This document shows, piece by piece, positions 1-9,818 of a stretch of 64,000 nt of DNA (its first letter is position 1; the number at the start of each line of letters is the position of its first letter). The position numbers and the translations under genes were made by a program. Below the pieces are notes generated by a model. The model was given only the letters and a program-made list of their open reading frames with translations. It made no database searches and was not told the DNA's origin. Source of the DNA: Vreelandella zhuhanensis (lineage in GTDB: Bacteria > Pseudomonadota > Gammaproteobacteria > Pseudomonadales > Halomonadaceae); assembly GCF_009793355.1 (NCBI RefSeq), contig NZ_WTKP01000005.1:245583-309582 (forward strand), written 5' to 3'.

Positions 1-595
1 CCACTACTCCAACTGTATTCGTGCCATCAAGGCCCTCACTCCCCATGTAGTGGTGGAAGCACTGACGCCTGATTTCGATGGTGAGCATAGCGCCATTGAG
101 CAGGTAGTAGATTCAGGCCTGGAAGTCTTTGCCCAGAACGTGGAAACCGTAGAACGCTTGACACGTCGCGTGCGAGACCCACGCGCCGGCTACCGCAAGA
201 CACTTGACGTTCTCGCCCACGCCAAGCGGCATCGCCCCGACATTGTCACCAAGACCAGCCTGATGCTGGGCTTGGGCGAAACCGAAGAGGAAATTCTTCA
301 GACATTTGATGATCTGCGTGACATTGGCGTAGATATCGTCACTCTCGGGCAATACCTACGCCCCACCAAGAATCACTTGGCGGTCGAGCGCTGGGTCACC
401 CCCGAAGAGTTTGAACGCTATCGCCAGTTGGGGCTTGAAAAAGGCTTCATGGAAGTACCTTCAGGCCCGCTGGTACGCTCTAGCTACCGTGCCGACCGGG
501 TATTCGAGAAGAACAATCTGGGGCTGGCATCCGCAGTTGAAATCCCTGGGCAAACAACCGATTCCAACCGAATTCCTGCCAAAAGCCTTGGCTAA
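1..595 (+). CDS. lipA: Lipoyl synthase LipA, C-terminal part (5' end outside the window)
   Basis: Radical-SAM enzyme that inserts two sulfurs into protein-bound octanoyl groups. The reading frame is open from base 2, so the gene starts before the window; the N-terminal iron-sulfur cysteines are not visible. The visible part has the family's [18 protein letters not shown] segment, EALTPDFDG, the NVETV stretch, [15 protein letters not shown], and the closing LRPTKNHL and VRSSYRAD motifs, where the serine ligates the auxiliary cluster. The C-terminal tail of about 30 residues is variable. It stops 17 bases from the end of lipB, which is on the other strand, so the two lipoylation genes converge instead of sharing the usual lipB-lipA operon. 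Confidence 0.96.
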   Translation, partial: HYSNCIRAIKALTPHVVVEALTPDFDGEHSAIEQVVDSGLEVFAQNVETVERLTRRVRDPRAGYRKTLDVLAHAKRHRPDIVTKTSLMLGLGETEEEILQTFDDLRDIGVDIVTLGQYLRPTKNHLAVERWVTPEEFERYRQLGLEKGFMEVPSGPLVRSSYRADRVFEKNNLGLASAVEIPGQTTDSNRIPAKSLG

Positions 596-612
596 GGACA
601 ACGACTAGAGCA

Positions 613-1317
613 CTAAACAGCCGGCTCTATAAAGGGCGTGTTTTTTTCAATTTGAATGATACGCCCTAGCTCATCGGCCAGACACCGTGCAAGCTGCTCG
701 CCTACCCTATCGATATCCAATGGCTCGTCCGTCATGTCAGCCAGACGAGTCATGCTCATTCCTGCATAACCACACGGATTGATCCGCATAAAGGGCTCAA
801 GGCTCCCATTCACATTGAGGGCCACGCCATGGAAGCTGGCACCCCGACGAATGCGCAATCCCAGTGAGGCGATCTTGGCCTGTTCTTCATGGTCGTGGTT
901 GCCTGCGACATACACACCCGGTGCATCAGGCCGGGCGAGTGCAGAAACACCGTACCCCGCCAATACCGCAATCACGGCATTCTCCAGGGCTGAAACCAAC
1001 GCTCTTACACCGATACGCGCCCGACGCACATCCAACAAGGGATAAAGTACCACCTGTCCTGGCCCATGATAGGTCACCTGACCTCCCCGGTCGGTCTGCA
1101 CCACGGGAATATCTCCCGGCATCAACAGGTGCTCCGGCTTGCCTGCCTGGCCTTGCGTGAATACCGGCTCATGTTCGACTAGCCAAAACTGATCCGGCGT
1201 CGCCGCATCACGCCTATCGGTCAGTTCGCGCATGGCCTGCCATACCGGCAAATAAGGCTGACGCCCCAAAACGTACATATTGATGGGAGCCGAGCCGAGG
1301 TCCTCATCATTCATCAC
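613..1317 (-). CDS. lipB: Octanoyltransferase LipB
   Basis: Transfers octanoate from acyl carrier protein to lipoyl domains in the cytoplasm, the step before LipA. The 234 residues show [12 protein letters not shown] (77-88), the catalytic Lys148 in the AKIASLG segment, SFHGVALN (161-168) and the catalytic Cys182 in INPCG. Length is normal for the family. The start codon overlaps the stop of ybeD by four bases (ATGA), so the two are translationally coupled, and it is the last gene of the leftward envelope gene set. Start is supported by that overlap. Confidence 0.97.
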   Translation of the reverse strand: MMNDEDLGSAPINMYVLGRQPYLPVWQAMRELTDRRDAATPDQFWLVEHEPVFTQGQAGKPEHLLMPGDIPVVQTDRGGQVTYHGPGQVVLYPLLDVRRARIGVRALVSALENAVIAVLAGYGVSALARPDAPGVYVAGNHDHEEQAKIASLGLRIRRGASFHGVALNVNGSLEPFMRINPCGYAGMSMTRLADMTDEPLDIDRVGEQLARCLADELGRIIQIEKNTPFIEPAV

Positions 1318-1622
1318 AGCACCATATGCACACGACCAGTGGCCTTCAAATCTAAAAACAACTGTTTCAGCTGCTTTTCTCCAGTAGCACGAATCGTAAT
1401 ACGAACCGATTGAAAACGACCGTTACGGCTATCCACCACCTGCATCTCGGTGGCATCGAATTCCGGCGCATGTTGAATGACTATCTGGCATACCGTAGCG
1501 GCAAAGTCATCGGCGGCATTTCCCACCACCTTGATGGGATAATCACAGGGAAAAACGATTTCAGGTTTTTCCGCCGGTGCCGCCGTAGCTGGCTGGCGCA
1601 GGTCTCGTAGCCCTTTTTTCAT
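1314..1622 (-). CDS. ybeD: YbeD/DUF493 family protein
   Basis: Small cytoplasmic protein of 102 residues. After a Pro/Ala-rich N-terminal stretch it matches the DUF493 ACT-like fold: [11 protein letters not shown], a central [16 protein letters not shown] strand pair and the C-terminal [11 protein letters not shown]. The biochemical role is not settled; the family is nearly always next to lipB and is suspected to act in allosteric or lipoate-linked control. Here it overlaps lipB and lies 74 bases downstream of dacA, in the order known from Pseudomonas and Escherichia. Confidence 0.93.
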   Translation of the reverse strand: MKKGLRDLRQPATAAPAEKPEIVFPCDYPIKVVGNAADDFAATVCQIVIQHAPEFDATEMQVVDSRNGRFQSVRITIRATGEKQLKQLFLDLKATGRVHMVL

Positions 1623-1696
1623 GATAAAGACGCTCCATGAAGAGAGAAATAATCAACGGGCCTGATCTCTCTTACCTCAACAGGCCGAACATGGCA

Positions 1697-2896
1697 TTAA
1701 TCGAAGAAGCGGCCCAGCAGCCCACTGAAAAAGCGTCTGACTTGATCCAGCAAACGTTTGAAAAGGCCGCCTTCTTCCACATCCTCAAGCGCCACCAATG
1801 ACCGCTCGCCAATTATCTCATCACCCAGACGAACCTCCAGTGTACCGACGGTATCGCCTAAACCAATCGGAGCATTCAGCTCTGAATCCAAGTTCAAGCG
1901 AGCTGTCAGCTCGGCATCGCGATTACGTGGCAAGGTCATGTGAACATCGTCATCCACGCCCACACGCAACTCGTTCACACTGCCACCCCATATCCGGGGG
2001 GTAGTCAATACTGCGCCCCGATCATACAACTTGAGCGTTTCGTAATAGCGAAAGCCGTAACTCAAGAGTTTCTGGGTTTCTTGGGCACGCGCTTCTTCGG
2101 AGTTAGTTCCCATCACCACGGAAATCAAGCGCATGTCCTCGCGCTTGGCCGAGGCCACCAGGCAGTAACCCGCTTCATTGGTCCAACCGGTTTTCAAGCC
2201 GTCTACGCTGGGGTCACGCCACAACAATCGGTTACGGTTAGGTTGGCTGATATCGCTATAGGTGTAGTTACGCTCAGAATACATGGCATAGTGTTCGGGA
2301 TAGTCATTGATGATGTGCTGTGATAAAAGCGCCATATCACGTGCCGTGGAGTAATGATCTTCTCCAGGAAGACCCGTGGCATTGACGAAATTGGTGTTAT
2401 GCATGTCCAGACGGGTGGCATGCTGGTTCATCAAGTCGGAAAAAGGCACTTCACCACCGGCCAGGTGTTCGGCCATGGCCACACTGGCGTCGTTTCCCGA
2501 GACGATGACAATACCATGCAGCAGATCACGGATAGCCACCTTGTTACCGACTTCGATAAACATCTTCGAGCCACCGGTGCGCCAGGCACGCTCACTGATA
2601 TTGACCATGTCATCCAGCTTGATAGTGCCACGATCCAGTTCGTGTTCCACCAGATAGGCGGTCATCAGCTTGGTGAGACTGGCGGGAGGCAGGCGTTCAT
2701 CCGGATTGTGTTGCGCCAAAACTCGACCACTGTTGGCATCCATCAGAATCCACGAACTTGCCGCAAGCTGAGGTGCCGCAGGGATCATGGTCTGGGGCTG
2801 AGGAATGACCTGGGCCATGGCATGAGGTGTAACCAATACCAGGCACATTAAGCAGGGTAGCAAGCGCAAACGGAGCATAGACTTCAAGGCATTCAT
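1697..2896 (-). CDS. dacA: D-alanyl-D-alanine carboxypeptidase, PBP5/6 type (DacA/DacC)
   Basis: Removes the terminal D-Ala from murein pentapeptides in the periplasm. The 399-residue protein begins with a signal peptide (hydrophobic 8-28, ending AMA-Q). The penicillin-binding motifs are all present: SLTK (Ser73, Lys76), SGN (133-135) and KTG (235-237). A C-terminal beta domain follows, and the last about 20 residues (LLDQVRRFFSGLLGRFF) form the amphipathic helix that anchors PBP5-type enzymes to the membrane. It lies between rlpA and ybeD, an order conserved in related bacteria. Confidence 0.96.
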   Translation of the reverse strand: MNALKSMLRLRLLPCLMCLVLVTPHAMAQVIPQPQTMIPAAPQLAASSWILMDANSGRVLAQHNPDERLPPASLTKLMTAYLVEHELDRGTIKLDDMVNISERAWRTGGSKMFIEVGNKVAIRDLLHGIVIVSGNDASVAMAEHLAGGEVPFSDLMNQHATRLDMHNTNFVNATGLPGEDHYSTARDMALLSQHIINDYPEHYAMYSERNYTYSDISQPNRNRLLWRDPSVDGLKTGWTNEAGYCLVASAKREDMRLISVVMGTNSEEARAQETQKLLSYGFRYYETLKLYDRGAVLTTPRIWGGSVNELRVGVDDDVHMTLPRNRDAELTARLNLDSELNAPIGLGDTVGTLEVRLGDEIIGERSLVALEDVEEGGLFKRLLDQVRRFFSGLLGRFFD

Positions 2897-2995
2897 CGAC
2901 AGGATCTCATTGGCATTTACAGCAAAATTGATTCAGAAAAACGGGTAAAAGTCGGCGATGAGACTTCATCGCTTCTCAAGGTTGTATTCCGGCTA

Positions 2996-3997
2996 TTATT
3001 GCACTACAAAAACTTGCGGAAAACCGGCTTGGCGCAGTGCTTCACGTAGCGGCACCATGCTGTTTTCATCATCGACCGGCCCCACCTGTACGCGATGCAC
3101 GTCGGCATCGCTTGTGATCCGAACCGGATACGAGAGCTCATTTTCCAGGCGCTCTCTGAGTTCACGCGCACTCTCCGGGGAGCCCAATGCCGCAATTTGC
3201 AGATACATTTCATCAGTACTTTCTACAGGGCTTTTTTCGATGCCGTTTGCAGCAGCTTTTTCAGTAACTTGCGACGCGGTGCCAGGTTGAGGATTTGCCG
3301 GTGCCCTAGCCACTGAATCAGCCTGAGTCGCCGAGACATCAGCGGCGCTACGTCCCCGTTCGGCCAACCAACGCTCAGGGTCGATGGTTTCCACTTCCAC
3401 GGCACCGGTGCCGGCATCCAGAAAGCCCAGGCGTGCCGCTGCCGCATAGGATAAATCGATTTCTCGGTCACTATGAAACGGTCCCCGATCATTGACACGT
3501 ACTATCACCGAGCGACCATTGTCCAGACTAGTGACCCGAGCAAAGGTAGGCAAGGGCAAGGAGCGATGGGCTGCCGACATTTTGTACATGTCGTATATTT
3601 CACCATTGGAAGTGGCATAACCATGGAATTTTTCGCCGTACCAGGAGGCGGTACCACGCCGCTGGTAGTCGCGAGCATCAGGTAATACCTGGTAGGTCTT
3701 GCCCCACACTTCATAGCTTGAACGATTACCTGCCCGAGACGGCGCTTCGATACGCGGCTCAGCATTCGGCACTTGCGAAACATCCGGTGGCGCCATCGGA
3801 TAGGCGTCCCCACTCATGGCGTAACGCTCCGTGGAAGACGTAGCCGCGTCAGAGCCGGTTTGACGCAGGGAATCGGATGCCTGGCGCTCCGGCTGCTGAA
3901 CATCTTGGCCGGCACAGCCACTCAACAATCCCAGCACCAGCATACTGGCCAACGCCATTGCTGACGGTCGCCGTTCATGAATACGCCGCTCGCTCAT
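2996..3997 (-). CDS. rlpA: Septal-ring lytic transglycosylase RlpA, lipoprotein with SPOR domain
   Basis: Outer-membrane lipoprotein that cuts glycan strands lacking stem peptides at the septum. A lipobox LLSGC puts the acylated cysteine at residue 28. A low-complexity linker follows, then the double-psi beta-barrel (about 115-205) with GTASWYGEKFHG, TSNGEIYDMYKMSAAH and RVNDRGPF, which includes the catalytic acid. Residues from about 263 to the end form a SPOR domain (MYLQIAALGS ... VHRVQVGP) that binds denuded septal glycan. Start overlaps the stop of mltB by four bases. Confidence 0.95.
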   Translation of the reverse strand: MSERRIHERRPSAMALASMLVLGLLSGCAGQDVQQPERQASDSLRQTGSDAATSSTERYAMSGDAYPMAPPDVSQVPNAEPRIEAPSRAGNRSSYEVWGKTYQVLPDARDYQRRGTASWYGEKFHGYATSNGEIYDMYKMSAAHRSLPLPTFARVTSLDNGRSVIVRVNDRGPFHSDREIDLSYAAAARLGFLDAGTGAVEVETIDPERWLAERGRSAADVSATQADSVARAPANPQPGTASQVTEKAAANGIEKSPVESTDEMYLQIAALGSPESARELRERLENELSYPVRITSDADVHRVQVGPVDDENSMVPLREALRQAGFPQVFVVQ

Positions 3998-5052
3998 GGT
4001 GTTTCCCCACGTTGTTCAGCAATCGCTTCGGACAGTTCGGTCACTGCCATCGCATAGAGGTGGCTGTGATTATAGCGCGTGATGACATAGAAATTGTCAT
4101 GCGCGAGCCGATAGCGATAGCTCTCATCCGCCATCTCCAATGCCAGCGGAATGACCTTCTGATCGGCTTTCATGATCCTGGGTGCGTCCCCTTGTGCAGC
4201 AGCGGGTTCGATACCCGCAGCGCGCAACGCCTCGAGCGTGACGTACGGCCGTGACGTCTGATTGAATTCGATGCCCTCAACCAGGTTTTCGGGGCCATTG
4301 GCCTCATGATAAACAGGTGCGCCCGGCTGCCAGCCATGTTCGCTGAAATAGTTGGCGACACTACCGATCGCATCCACCGGGTTACGCCACAGATCGCGCA
4401 AGCCGTCGTCATCAAAATCTACCGCATACGCCTGATAACTGGTGGGAATGAACTGCGGGTAGCCCATGGCTCCGGCGTAGGAGCCTTTCAAGCTTTCCGG
4501 CGCCACGCCCTGCTCATGAGTGAGCTCCAGAAAGGCACTGAGCTCACCGCGAAAGAAACCACCACGCACAGGGTGATGAAACGCTAGCGTAGCCAGCGAA
4601 TCCAACACTCGGTGACGCCCGGTATGACGACCATAATAGGTTTCCACCCCGATAATCGCGGCAATTATTTCCGCCGGCACCCCATAGTCGGTTTGCGCTC
4701 GGCTCATTGCATCGGTATGGCTATCAATGAAAGCCACCCCGGCATCAATACGCTCAGGGATTAGAAAAATAGCTCGATATTCATGCCAGCCCAGCCGCCT
4801 CTCAGCGGCTCCCGCCATGGCATCCAACACACCCTGGGTGAATTCGGCCTTGTTCAGAGTGGCGGTTAGCCATTCTCGCGAAAGACCGCGCTCTGATAAT
4901 TCCTCGACCAAGTCGGCGGCCTGTGTGTGGACCTCAGGATGAAAGTGTCGCTGTTCCGAAGACGGATTCGCAGCGCTGACGGAGGTAAGCAGAAGCCCCC
5001 CCAGCACTATCGAAGCCAAGCCGGCGGTCGCCTTGCGTGCGGCCATAGTCAT
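3994..5052 (-). CDS. mltB: Lytic murein transglycosylase B (MltB)
   Basis: Family 3 lytic transglycosylase of 352 residues. A signal peptide ends near residue 28 (SVSAA); there is no lipobox cysteine, so this form is probably periplasmic or soluble, unlike E. coli MltB. The catalytic glutamate is Glu137 in IGVETYYGRHTG. YAGAMGYPQFIPTSY and DFDDDGLRDLW are further family signatures. It is coupled to rlpA by an ATGA overlap and lies 46 bases downstream of rodA, so it is part of the same elongation and murein-turnover gene set. Confidence 0.95.
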   Translation of the reverse strand: MTMAARKATAGLASIVLGGLLLTSVSAANPSSEQRHFHPEVHTQAADLVEELSERGLSREWLTATLNKAEFTQGVLDAMAGAAERRLGWHEYRAIFLIPERIDAGVAFIDSHTDAMSRAQTDYGVPAEIIAAIIGVETYYGRHTGRHRVLDSLATLAFHHPVRGGFFRGELSAFLELTHEQGVAPESLKGSYAGAMGYPQFIPTSYQAYAVDFDDDGLRDLWRNPVDAIGSVANYFSEHGWQPGAPVYHEANGPENLVEGIEFNQTSRPYVTLEALRAAGIEPAAAQGDAPRIMKADQKVIPLALEMADESYRYRLAHDNFYVITRYNHSHLYAMAVTELSEAIAEQRGETP

Positions 5053-5098
5053 GTCCTCACCACTCCTGGAATTCGCTGATACATGTGGTTAGTGGCCG

Positions 5099-6259
5099 TT
5101 AACGCGGTAGTAACCGGCGATGGGCTTGGATCGACATGAGGATACCGAAACCGGCCATCAAGGTCACGCTTGAGGTGCCACCGTAACTCACCAGAGGTAA
5201 CGGGACCCCCACCACTGGCAATATGCCGCTGACCATTCCTACGTTGACGAACACATAGATAAAAAACGTCAAGATGATAGAGCCCGCCAAGAGACGCCCG
5301 AATGTATCTTGAGCATAGTTTGCCAGCCATAACCCACGGCTGACGATCATTACGTAAAGCGCGAGCAGTAACAGCATTCCCACCAGGCCGAATTCTTCAC
5401 CAAGCACCGCGATGATGAAATCAGTATGACGCTCGGGCAAAAACTCCAGCTGCGATTGCGTACCCTCCAGCCAACCTTTGCCCAACAGGCCACCGCTGCC
5501 GATCGCCGTGGTCGATTGCATGATATTCCAACCGGATCCTAGAGGATCGCTTTCCGGATTGAGAAACGTCAATACCCGTTGGCGCTGGTAGTTATGCATA
5601 TTCATCCACAGCACCGGCAAGGCGGCCCCGGCCATCGCCATGGCAAACATGATCAGTTTCCAGGAAAGCCCGGCGAGCACTATCACAATCACTGCCGCAC
5701 TGGTGACCAACAATGACGTACCCAAGTCGGGTTGAGTGGCGATCAGCACCACCGGCACGGCAATCAATATGGCGCATACAGCCAGATCACGCAGGCGGGG
5801 CGGCAACTGGCGGCGGCTCAAGTACGCCGCGACCATCATAGGTACCGCCAGTTTCATCATTTCCGAAGGTTGAAAGCGAATAACACCGGGAATCACCAGC
5901 CAGCGCTTGGCGCCCATTCCCACGTCACCGAACAATTCAACGGCAACCAGCATGGCCAGCCCGACCCCATAGGCAAGCGGCGCCCAACGTAAAAAGGTAA
6001 CCACGGAGAATTGAGCCAACACCGCCATCACCACCAAGGCAACGCCAAAGCGGGTGCCTTGGGCAATCACCACGTCGATACTTTGACCCGAGGCGCTGTA
6101 AAGCACCAGCAAGCCAGCACCCATCAGCAGCAGTAGCATTCCCAGCAACCAGGGGTCGACATGCATACGCTCCCAAAGACTCTTGCGTCGGGCAATGCCA
6201 CTGTCCGGGGGGCGCACAGAGTAACCGCGCCAGCGTCGCGTCAAATGCATAATGCTCAT
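5099..6259 (-). CDS. rodA: Rod-shape SEDS glycosyltransferase RodA
   Basis: Inner-membrane SEDS glycosyltransferase that polymerises lipid II for cylindrical growth, paired with PBP2. The 386 residues contain about ten hydrophobic helices and family motifs: GAKRWLVIPGVIRFQPSEMMKL, QPDLGTSLL, the ILGEEFGL-type loop seen here as VLGEEFGL, and PLVSYGGTS near the C-terminus. The ATG directly follows the PBP2 stop codon (TAAATG), so the pair is translationally linked. Confidence 0.97.
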   Translation of the reverse strand: MSIMHLTRRWRGYSVRPPDSGIARRKSLWERMHVDPWLLGMLLLLMGAGLLVLYSASGQSIDVVIAQGTRFGVALVVMAVLAQFSVVTFLRWAPLAYGVGLAMLVAVELFGDVGMGAKRWLVIPGVIRFQPSEMMKLAVPMMVAAYLSRRQLPPRLRDLAVCAILIAVPVVLIATQPDLGTSLLVTSAAVIVIVLAGLSWKLIMFAMAMAGAALPVLWMNMHNYQRQRVLTFLNPESDPLGSGWNIMQSTTAIGSGGLLGKGWLEGTQSQLEFLPERHTDFIIAVLGEEFGLVGMLLLLALYVMIVSRGLWLANYAQDTFGRLLAGSIILTFFIYVFVNVGMVSGILPVVGVPLPLVSYGGTSSVTLMAGFGILMSIQAHRRLLPR

Positions 6260-8146
6260 TTACAGTTCTCCCTCGAGCAAGGCGTCGAGGTTGAGCTGGC
6301 TGTCTTCCGGCTCAAGCAACCAGGCGTCGGTCATGGCGCGCGCCAGATGAGCGGCGTGGGTACTTCCTCCCCCGGCATTTTCAACTATCACCGCGACGGC
6401 AATCTGAGGGTCATCCAGAGGAGCAAACCCTATGAACAAAGCATGGTCGCGCAACCGCTCCCGAAGCTCGTCGGCATCATAGCGTTGATCCTTGCCCAGC
6501 GAGAACACCTGGGCGGTGCCAGACTTGCCTCCCATACGGTATTCAAGCCCTACCCCGGTACGGCGTGCCGTCCCTTCATTACCGCTAAGGACTTTTTCCA
6601 TGCCATTGAAGATACGGTCCCACCAATCGGTATTACTAAGCTCGATATCAGCTAACGTATGCGGCAATTCAAGCGGCATCGTCGTATCGCCGACTCGTCG
6701 AGCCAGGCGCGGCTTGACCCACTGGCCGCGATTGGCAAGTGTCGCGGTGGCACTGGCTAATTGCAGCGGGGTCACTTGCCAATAGCCTTGGCCGATGCCT
6801 ACCGATAATGTTTCTCCGGGATACCATGGCTGACTGAAACGTGCTCGCTTCCACTCGCGGGAGGGCATCAGCGCTGCACTTTCGCCCTGGACATCATGGG
6901 CGACCTGTTGGCCAAAACCAAAGGCTCGCATGTTCTCGTGCAAGCGATCGATGCCCAGGTCATGGGCCAAGGTGTAATAGTAGGTGTTATTGGAGACTGC
7001 AAGTGAGCGTTCCATGTCCACCCGGCCATGCCCCCAGCGCAGCCAGTTTCGATAACGCCTTGAATCATTGGGCAATTGGTAATAACCGGGGTCGTGTATA
7101 GGACGGTCCGGCGTAATGACGCCTTCCGCCAAGCCGGCCATTGCCAGAAATGGCTTGATTGTGGAGCCCGGTGGGTAGCGACCGCGAATGGCACGGTTGA
7201 ATAACGGCAGATCAAGGTCTTGCTGCAAGGCGCGATAGGAGGCAACGTCTATCCCGGTAACGAACTGGTTACTGTCAAAGCCCGGCGCTGAAGCTAGCGC
7301 CAATATTTCGCCACTCTGCGGGGCCAGTGCCACGATCGAGCCACGCCGGCCATCAAGCAACTCATAGGCCAGTTTCTGAAGCGATTTATCCAGGGTTAAC
7401 GTCAGATTTTTTCCCGGCACCGGGGCCGTTCGGCTCAGCTCACGTAACACACGGCCTCGCGCATTGGCTTCCACCTTGCGCAGCCCCGCCTCGCCGTGTA
7501 ACGCATCTTCATAGAAACGCTCAATACCGGTTTTACCGATGAAGTGGGTCCCTGCATAACGCCCCGGATCCAGCACTTTGAGTTCGTCGGTATTGATCCG
7601 TCCCACATAGCCCAAGGCATGGGCCATGATCTCGGCATCCGGATAGTAACGCAGTAACTGGGCCTCCACTTCCACCCCAGGCAAGCGATGGCGATTGACC
7701 GCTAGACGGGCAATCTGATCTTCGTTCAGATCACCGGTCAACAGCGCCGGTTGAAACGGTCGTTGGCGCTGGCGTGAACGAACGTGAAACGCTGCGACTT
7801 CTTCCTCGGAAAGCTCCAGCAATTCCACCAACAGCTCAAGCGTGGCATCCAGATCCTCCACTCGCTCGCGTACCAGCGTCAAATTATAGGTAGGGCGGTT
7901 TTCCGCCAACAAGACACCGTTACGGTCGTATATCAATCCACGGGTAGGCGGCAGCGGCTCGATACGTACACGATTGCTTTCCGAACGCGTGCTGTACATA
8001 TCGTGTTGCACCACCTGCAGATAGGCCAGGCGGGCCGTCAACAGGCCGGTCAACACTGTCACCACCAGCACTGCCAGCAACGAACGCATCCGGAAGATGC
8101 GCTGCTCCTGCTCTGGATTTTTCAGCGTGTCACGACGCTCACGCAT
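6260..8146 (-). CDS. mrdA: Penicillin-binding protein 2 (peptidoglycan DD-transpeptidase MrdA)
   Basis: Class B PBP that crosslinks murein during elongation together with RodA. The 628 residues show one N-terminal anchor helix (about 22-44), a pedestal domain with RGLIYDRNG (69-77), and the transpeptidase domain with GSTIKPF (active Ser328, Lys331), SNN (385-387) and KSGTAQ (541-546). The length is normal. It abuts rodA and lies 50 bases below rlmH, the same order as in E. coli and Pseudomonas. Confidence 0.98.
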   Translation of the reverse strand: MRERRDTLKNPEQEQRIFRMRSLLAVLVVTVLTGLLTARLAYLQVVQHDMYSTRSESNRVRIEPLPPTRGLIYDRNGVLLAENRPTYNLTLVRERVEDLDATLELLVELLELSEEEVAAFHVRSRQRQRPFQPALLTGDLNEDQIARLAVNRHRLPGVEVEAQLLRYYPDAEIMAHALGYVGRINTDELKVLDPGRYAGTHFIGKTGIERFYEDALHGEAGLRKVEANARGRVLRELSRTAPVPGKNLTLTLDKSLQKLAYELLDGRRGSIVALAPQSGEILALASAPGFDSNQFVTGIDVASYRALQQDLDLPLFNRAIRGRYPPGSTIKPFLAMAGLAEGVITPDRPIHDPGYYQLPNDSRRYRNWLRWGHGRVDMERSLAVSNNTYYYTLAHDLGIDRLHENMRAFGFGQQVAHDVQGESAALMPSREWKRARFSQPWYPGETLSVGIGQGYWQVTPLQLASATATLANRGQWVKPRLARRVGDTTMPLELPHTLADIELSNTDWWDRIFNGMEKVLSGNEGTARRTGVGLEYRMGGKSGTAQVFSLGKDQRYDADELRERLRDHALFIGFAPLDDPQIAVAVIVENAGGGSTHAAHLARAMTDAWLLEPEDSQLNLDALLEGEL

Positions 8147-8196
8147 GACGGCAAGCCAACCTCGATGAGATAGTCAAATATAGGCAAACGGGTAAT

Positions 8197-8664
8197 TTAA
8201 CGATGGTAGGGATGGCCGACCAGCAATGTCCAGGCACGATAAAGTTGTTCGGCCAACATGATCCTGACCAGCGGGTGCGGTAACGTCAACGACGACAACG
8301 ACCAATGCTGATCCGCTTGAGTGGAAAGTTCAGGCGCTAAACCATCCGGCCCTCCCACCAGCAATACAACGTCACGCCCTTGCATCCGCCACTCGCCCGC
8401 TTCTCGAGCCAGCTGCTCAGTGCTCCAGGGTTTCCCCTTTACTTCCAGCGCCACGCAGTGCTCATTACCGCGTAATTTGTCACGGATACGCCCGGCTTCT
8501 TGATTGACAGCTCGAGGAATGTCGGCATTCTTGCCCCGCTGCCCCAGCGCGATTTCTTCAATTTCCAGGCTAAAATCCCGTGGCAACCGTTTGCGGTAAG
8601 TCTCGACGCCCTCATCTACCCAAGCGGGCATACGGGTACCCACCGCCAACAAGCGAATCTTCAT
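8197..8664 (-). CDS. rlmH: 23S rRNA (pseudouridine1915-N3)-methyltransferase RlmH
   Basis: SPOUT-family methyltransferase acting on pseudouridine 1915 of assembled 70S ribosomes. The 155 residues have the standard length, with [11 protein letters not shown] at the N-terminus, the knot segment [15 protein letters not shown], and [24 protein letters not shown] at the C-terminus, ending in HPYHR as in E. coli YbeA. The start codon shares one base with the stop codon of rsfS. Confidence 0.97.
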   Translation of the reverse strand: MKIRLLAVGTRMPAWVDEGVETYRKRLPRDFSLEIEEIALGQRGKNADIPRAVNQEAGRIRDKLRGNEHCVALEVKGKPWSTEQLAREAGEWRMQGRDVVLLVGGPDGLAPELSTQADQHWSLSSLTLPHPLVRIMLAEQLYRAWTLLVGHPYHR

Positions 8665-9029
8665 CAGGTCGGCGTCTGTTCCAGCGCGGCTAGTGAGCTA
8701 TCCGCGGGCAGATCCGCCCATAACCGTTCCAGGTCATACAGCTGGCGCGCTTCTGGAAGCATGATGTGAACCACGATATCCCCCAGATCGACCAAGACCC
8801 AATCTGCATTAGGCCCGCCTTCCACGCCCTTGGGCCGCAGCCCTTGCTCCTTGGCCTTTTCCACCACGTTTTCAGCCAGTGCGGCGACATGACGGGTAGA
8901 GGTACCACTGGCAATCACCATCAAATCGGTAACATCGGTAAGGCTGGAAACATCCAGCTGCGAGACATCTCGCGCCTTGAGTTCTTCCAGCGCATCAATC
9001 GCTAATAACTTGAGTGTTTCGATGTGCAT
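8664..9029 (-). CDS. rsfS: Ribosomal silencing factor RsfS
   Basis: Binds L14 (uL14) and blocks subunit joining when nutrients are short. The 121 residues carry [13 protein letters not shown] N-terminus, [38 protein letters not shown] and YDLERLW, all typical of the family. The C-terminal 15 residues are a short extension. Coupled to rlmH by a one-base overlap; a 111-base gap separates it from nadD. Confidence 0.97.
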   Translation of the reverse strand: MHIETLKLLAIDALEELKARDVSQLDVSSLTDVTDLMVIASGTSTRHVAALAENVVEKAKEQGLRPKGVEGGPNADWVLVDLGDIVVHIMLPEARQLYDLERLWADLPADSSLAALEQTPT

Positions 9030-9140
9030 AACTCCTGAATTACAACCCCTGAGATAACTGACAGAATCGAGCCGGCCATTGTAACGGCTTATGGCGTGGC
9101 TGCCAGCGCTATCGACGGTTTAGCCGTTCCGATCGACAAT

Positions 9141-9812
9141 TTATTCATCTCGATACAGCGCTTTCTGGATGATCAGTCGTTCGACGGCTTCCGGCACCAG
9201 GTAACGCACACTTTGGCTTGCGGCCAGTCGATGCCGAATGCCGGTTGCCGAAATCGCCATGCGCGAGGGCAAGCTCAAACGTAACAGGCTCCCTTTAGCA
9301 CGCTTCATCAATTCCGACACACTATCGACTTCCCTTTCACCCAGCAGTTCCCTCAAACCCTCAGGAAGAGGATCGTTGTAGCCGGGGCGATCGATCACCA
9401 CCACATGCGCCAGCTCGAACAGACGTTGCGGCGCATGCCATTGAGCCAGCTTGAGAAAGGCATCATGGCCTACTACCATCACCAACCTTGCCTGGTCGCC
9501 ATACTGGTCACGCAATTCAGCCAGCGTATCGGCACTGTAAGAAGGCCCGGCCCGGCGCAGCTCACGATCATCCGCCACCAACCCCGGCGTATCCCCGATG
9601 CCCGCCTGCAACAACGCCAGGCGTGTTTGGGGGGCCACCCGAGGTTCGCCGCGCAGTGGAGGCTGCGGGGCGGGTATCATGTGCAACCGTTCAAGCCCCA
9701 GCGCTTCGTGAAGTTCTACGGCGCTGCGTAAATGACCCAGATGCACCGGGTCGAATGTCCCCCCCAGCATGCCGATACGCTGAAAGGTCGGCTGACAGCT
9801 ATTCATGGGCAT
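9141..9812 (-). CDS. nadD: Nicotinate-nucleotide adenylyltransferase NadD
   Basis: Makes deamido-NAD from nicotinate mononucleotide and ATP. The nucleotidyltransferase signature GGTFDPVHLGHL is at residues 17-28 and the C-terminal ISATGIRHRL motif is near residue 195. At 223 residues the length is usual. The gene follows proA with a six-base gap, so the two are very probably cotranscribed, the order proA-nadD-rsfS-rlmH being common in gammaproteobacteria. Confidence 0.97.
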   Translation of the reverse strand: MPMNSCQPTFQRIGMLGGTFDPVHLGHLRSAVELHEALGLERLHMIPAPQPPLRGEPRVAPQTRLALLQAGIGDTPGLVADDRELRRAGPSYSADTLAELRDQYGDQARLVMVVGHDAFLKLAQWHAPQRLFELAHVVVIDRPGYNDPLPEGLRELLGEREVDSVSELMKRAKGSLLRLSLPSRMAISATGIRHRLAASQSVRYLVPEAVERLIIQKALYRDE

Positions 9813-9818
9813 TCCTGA

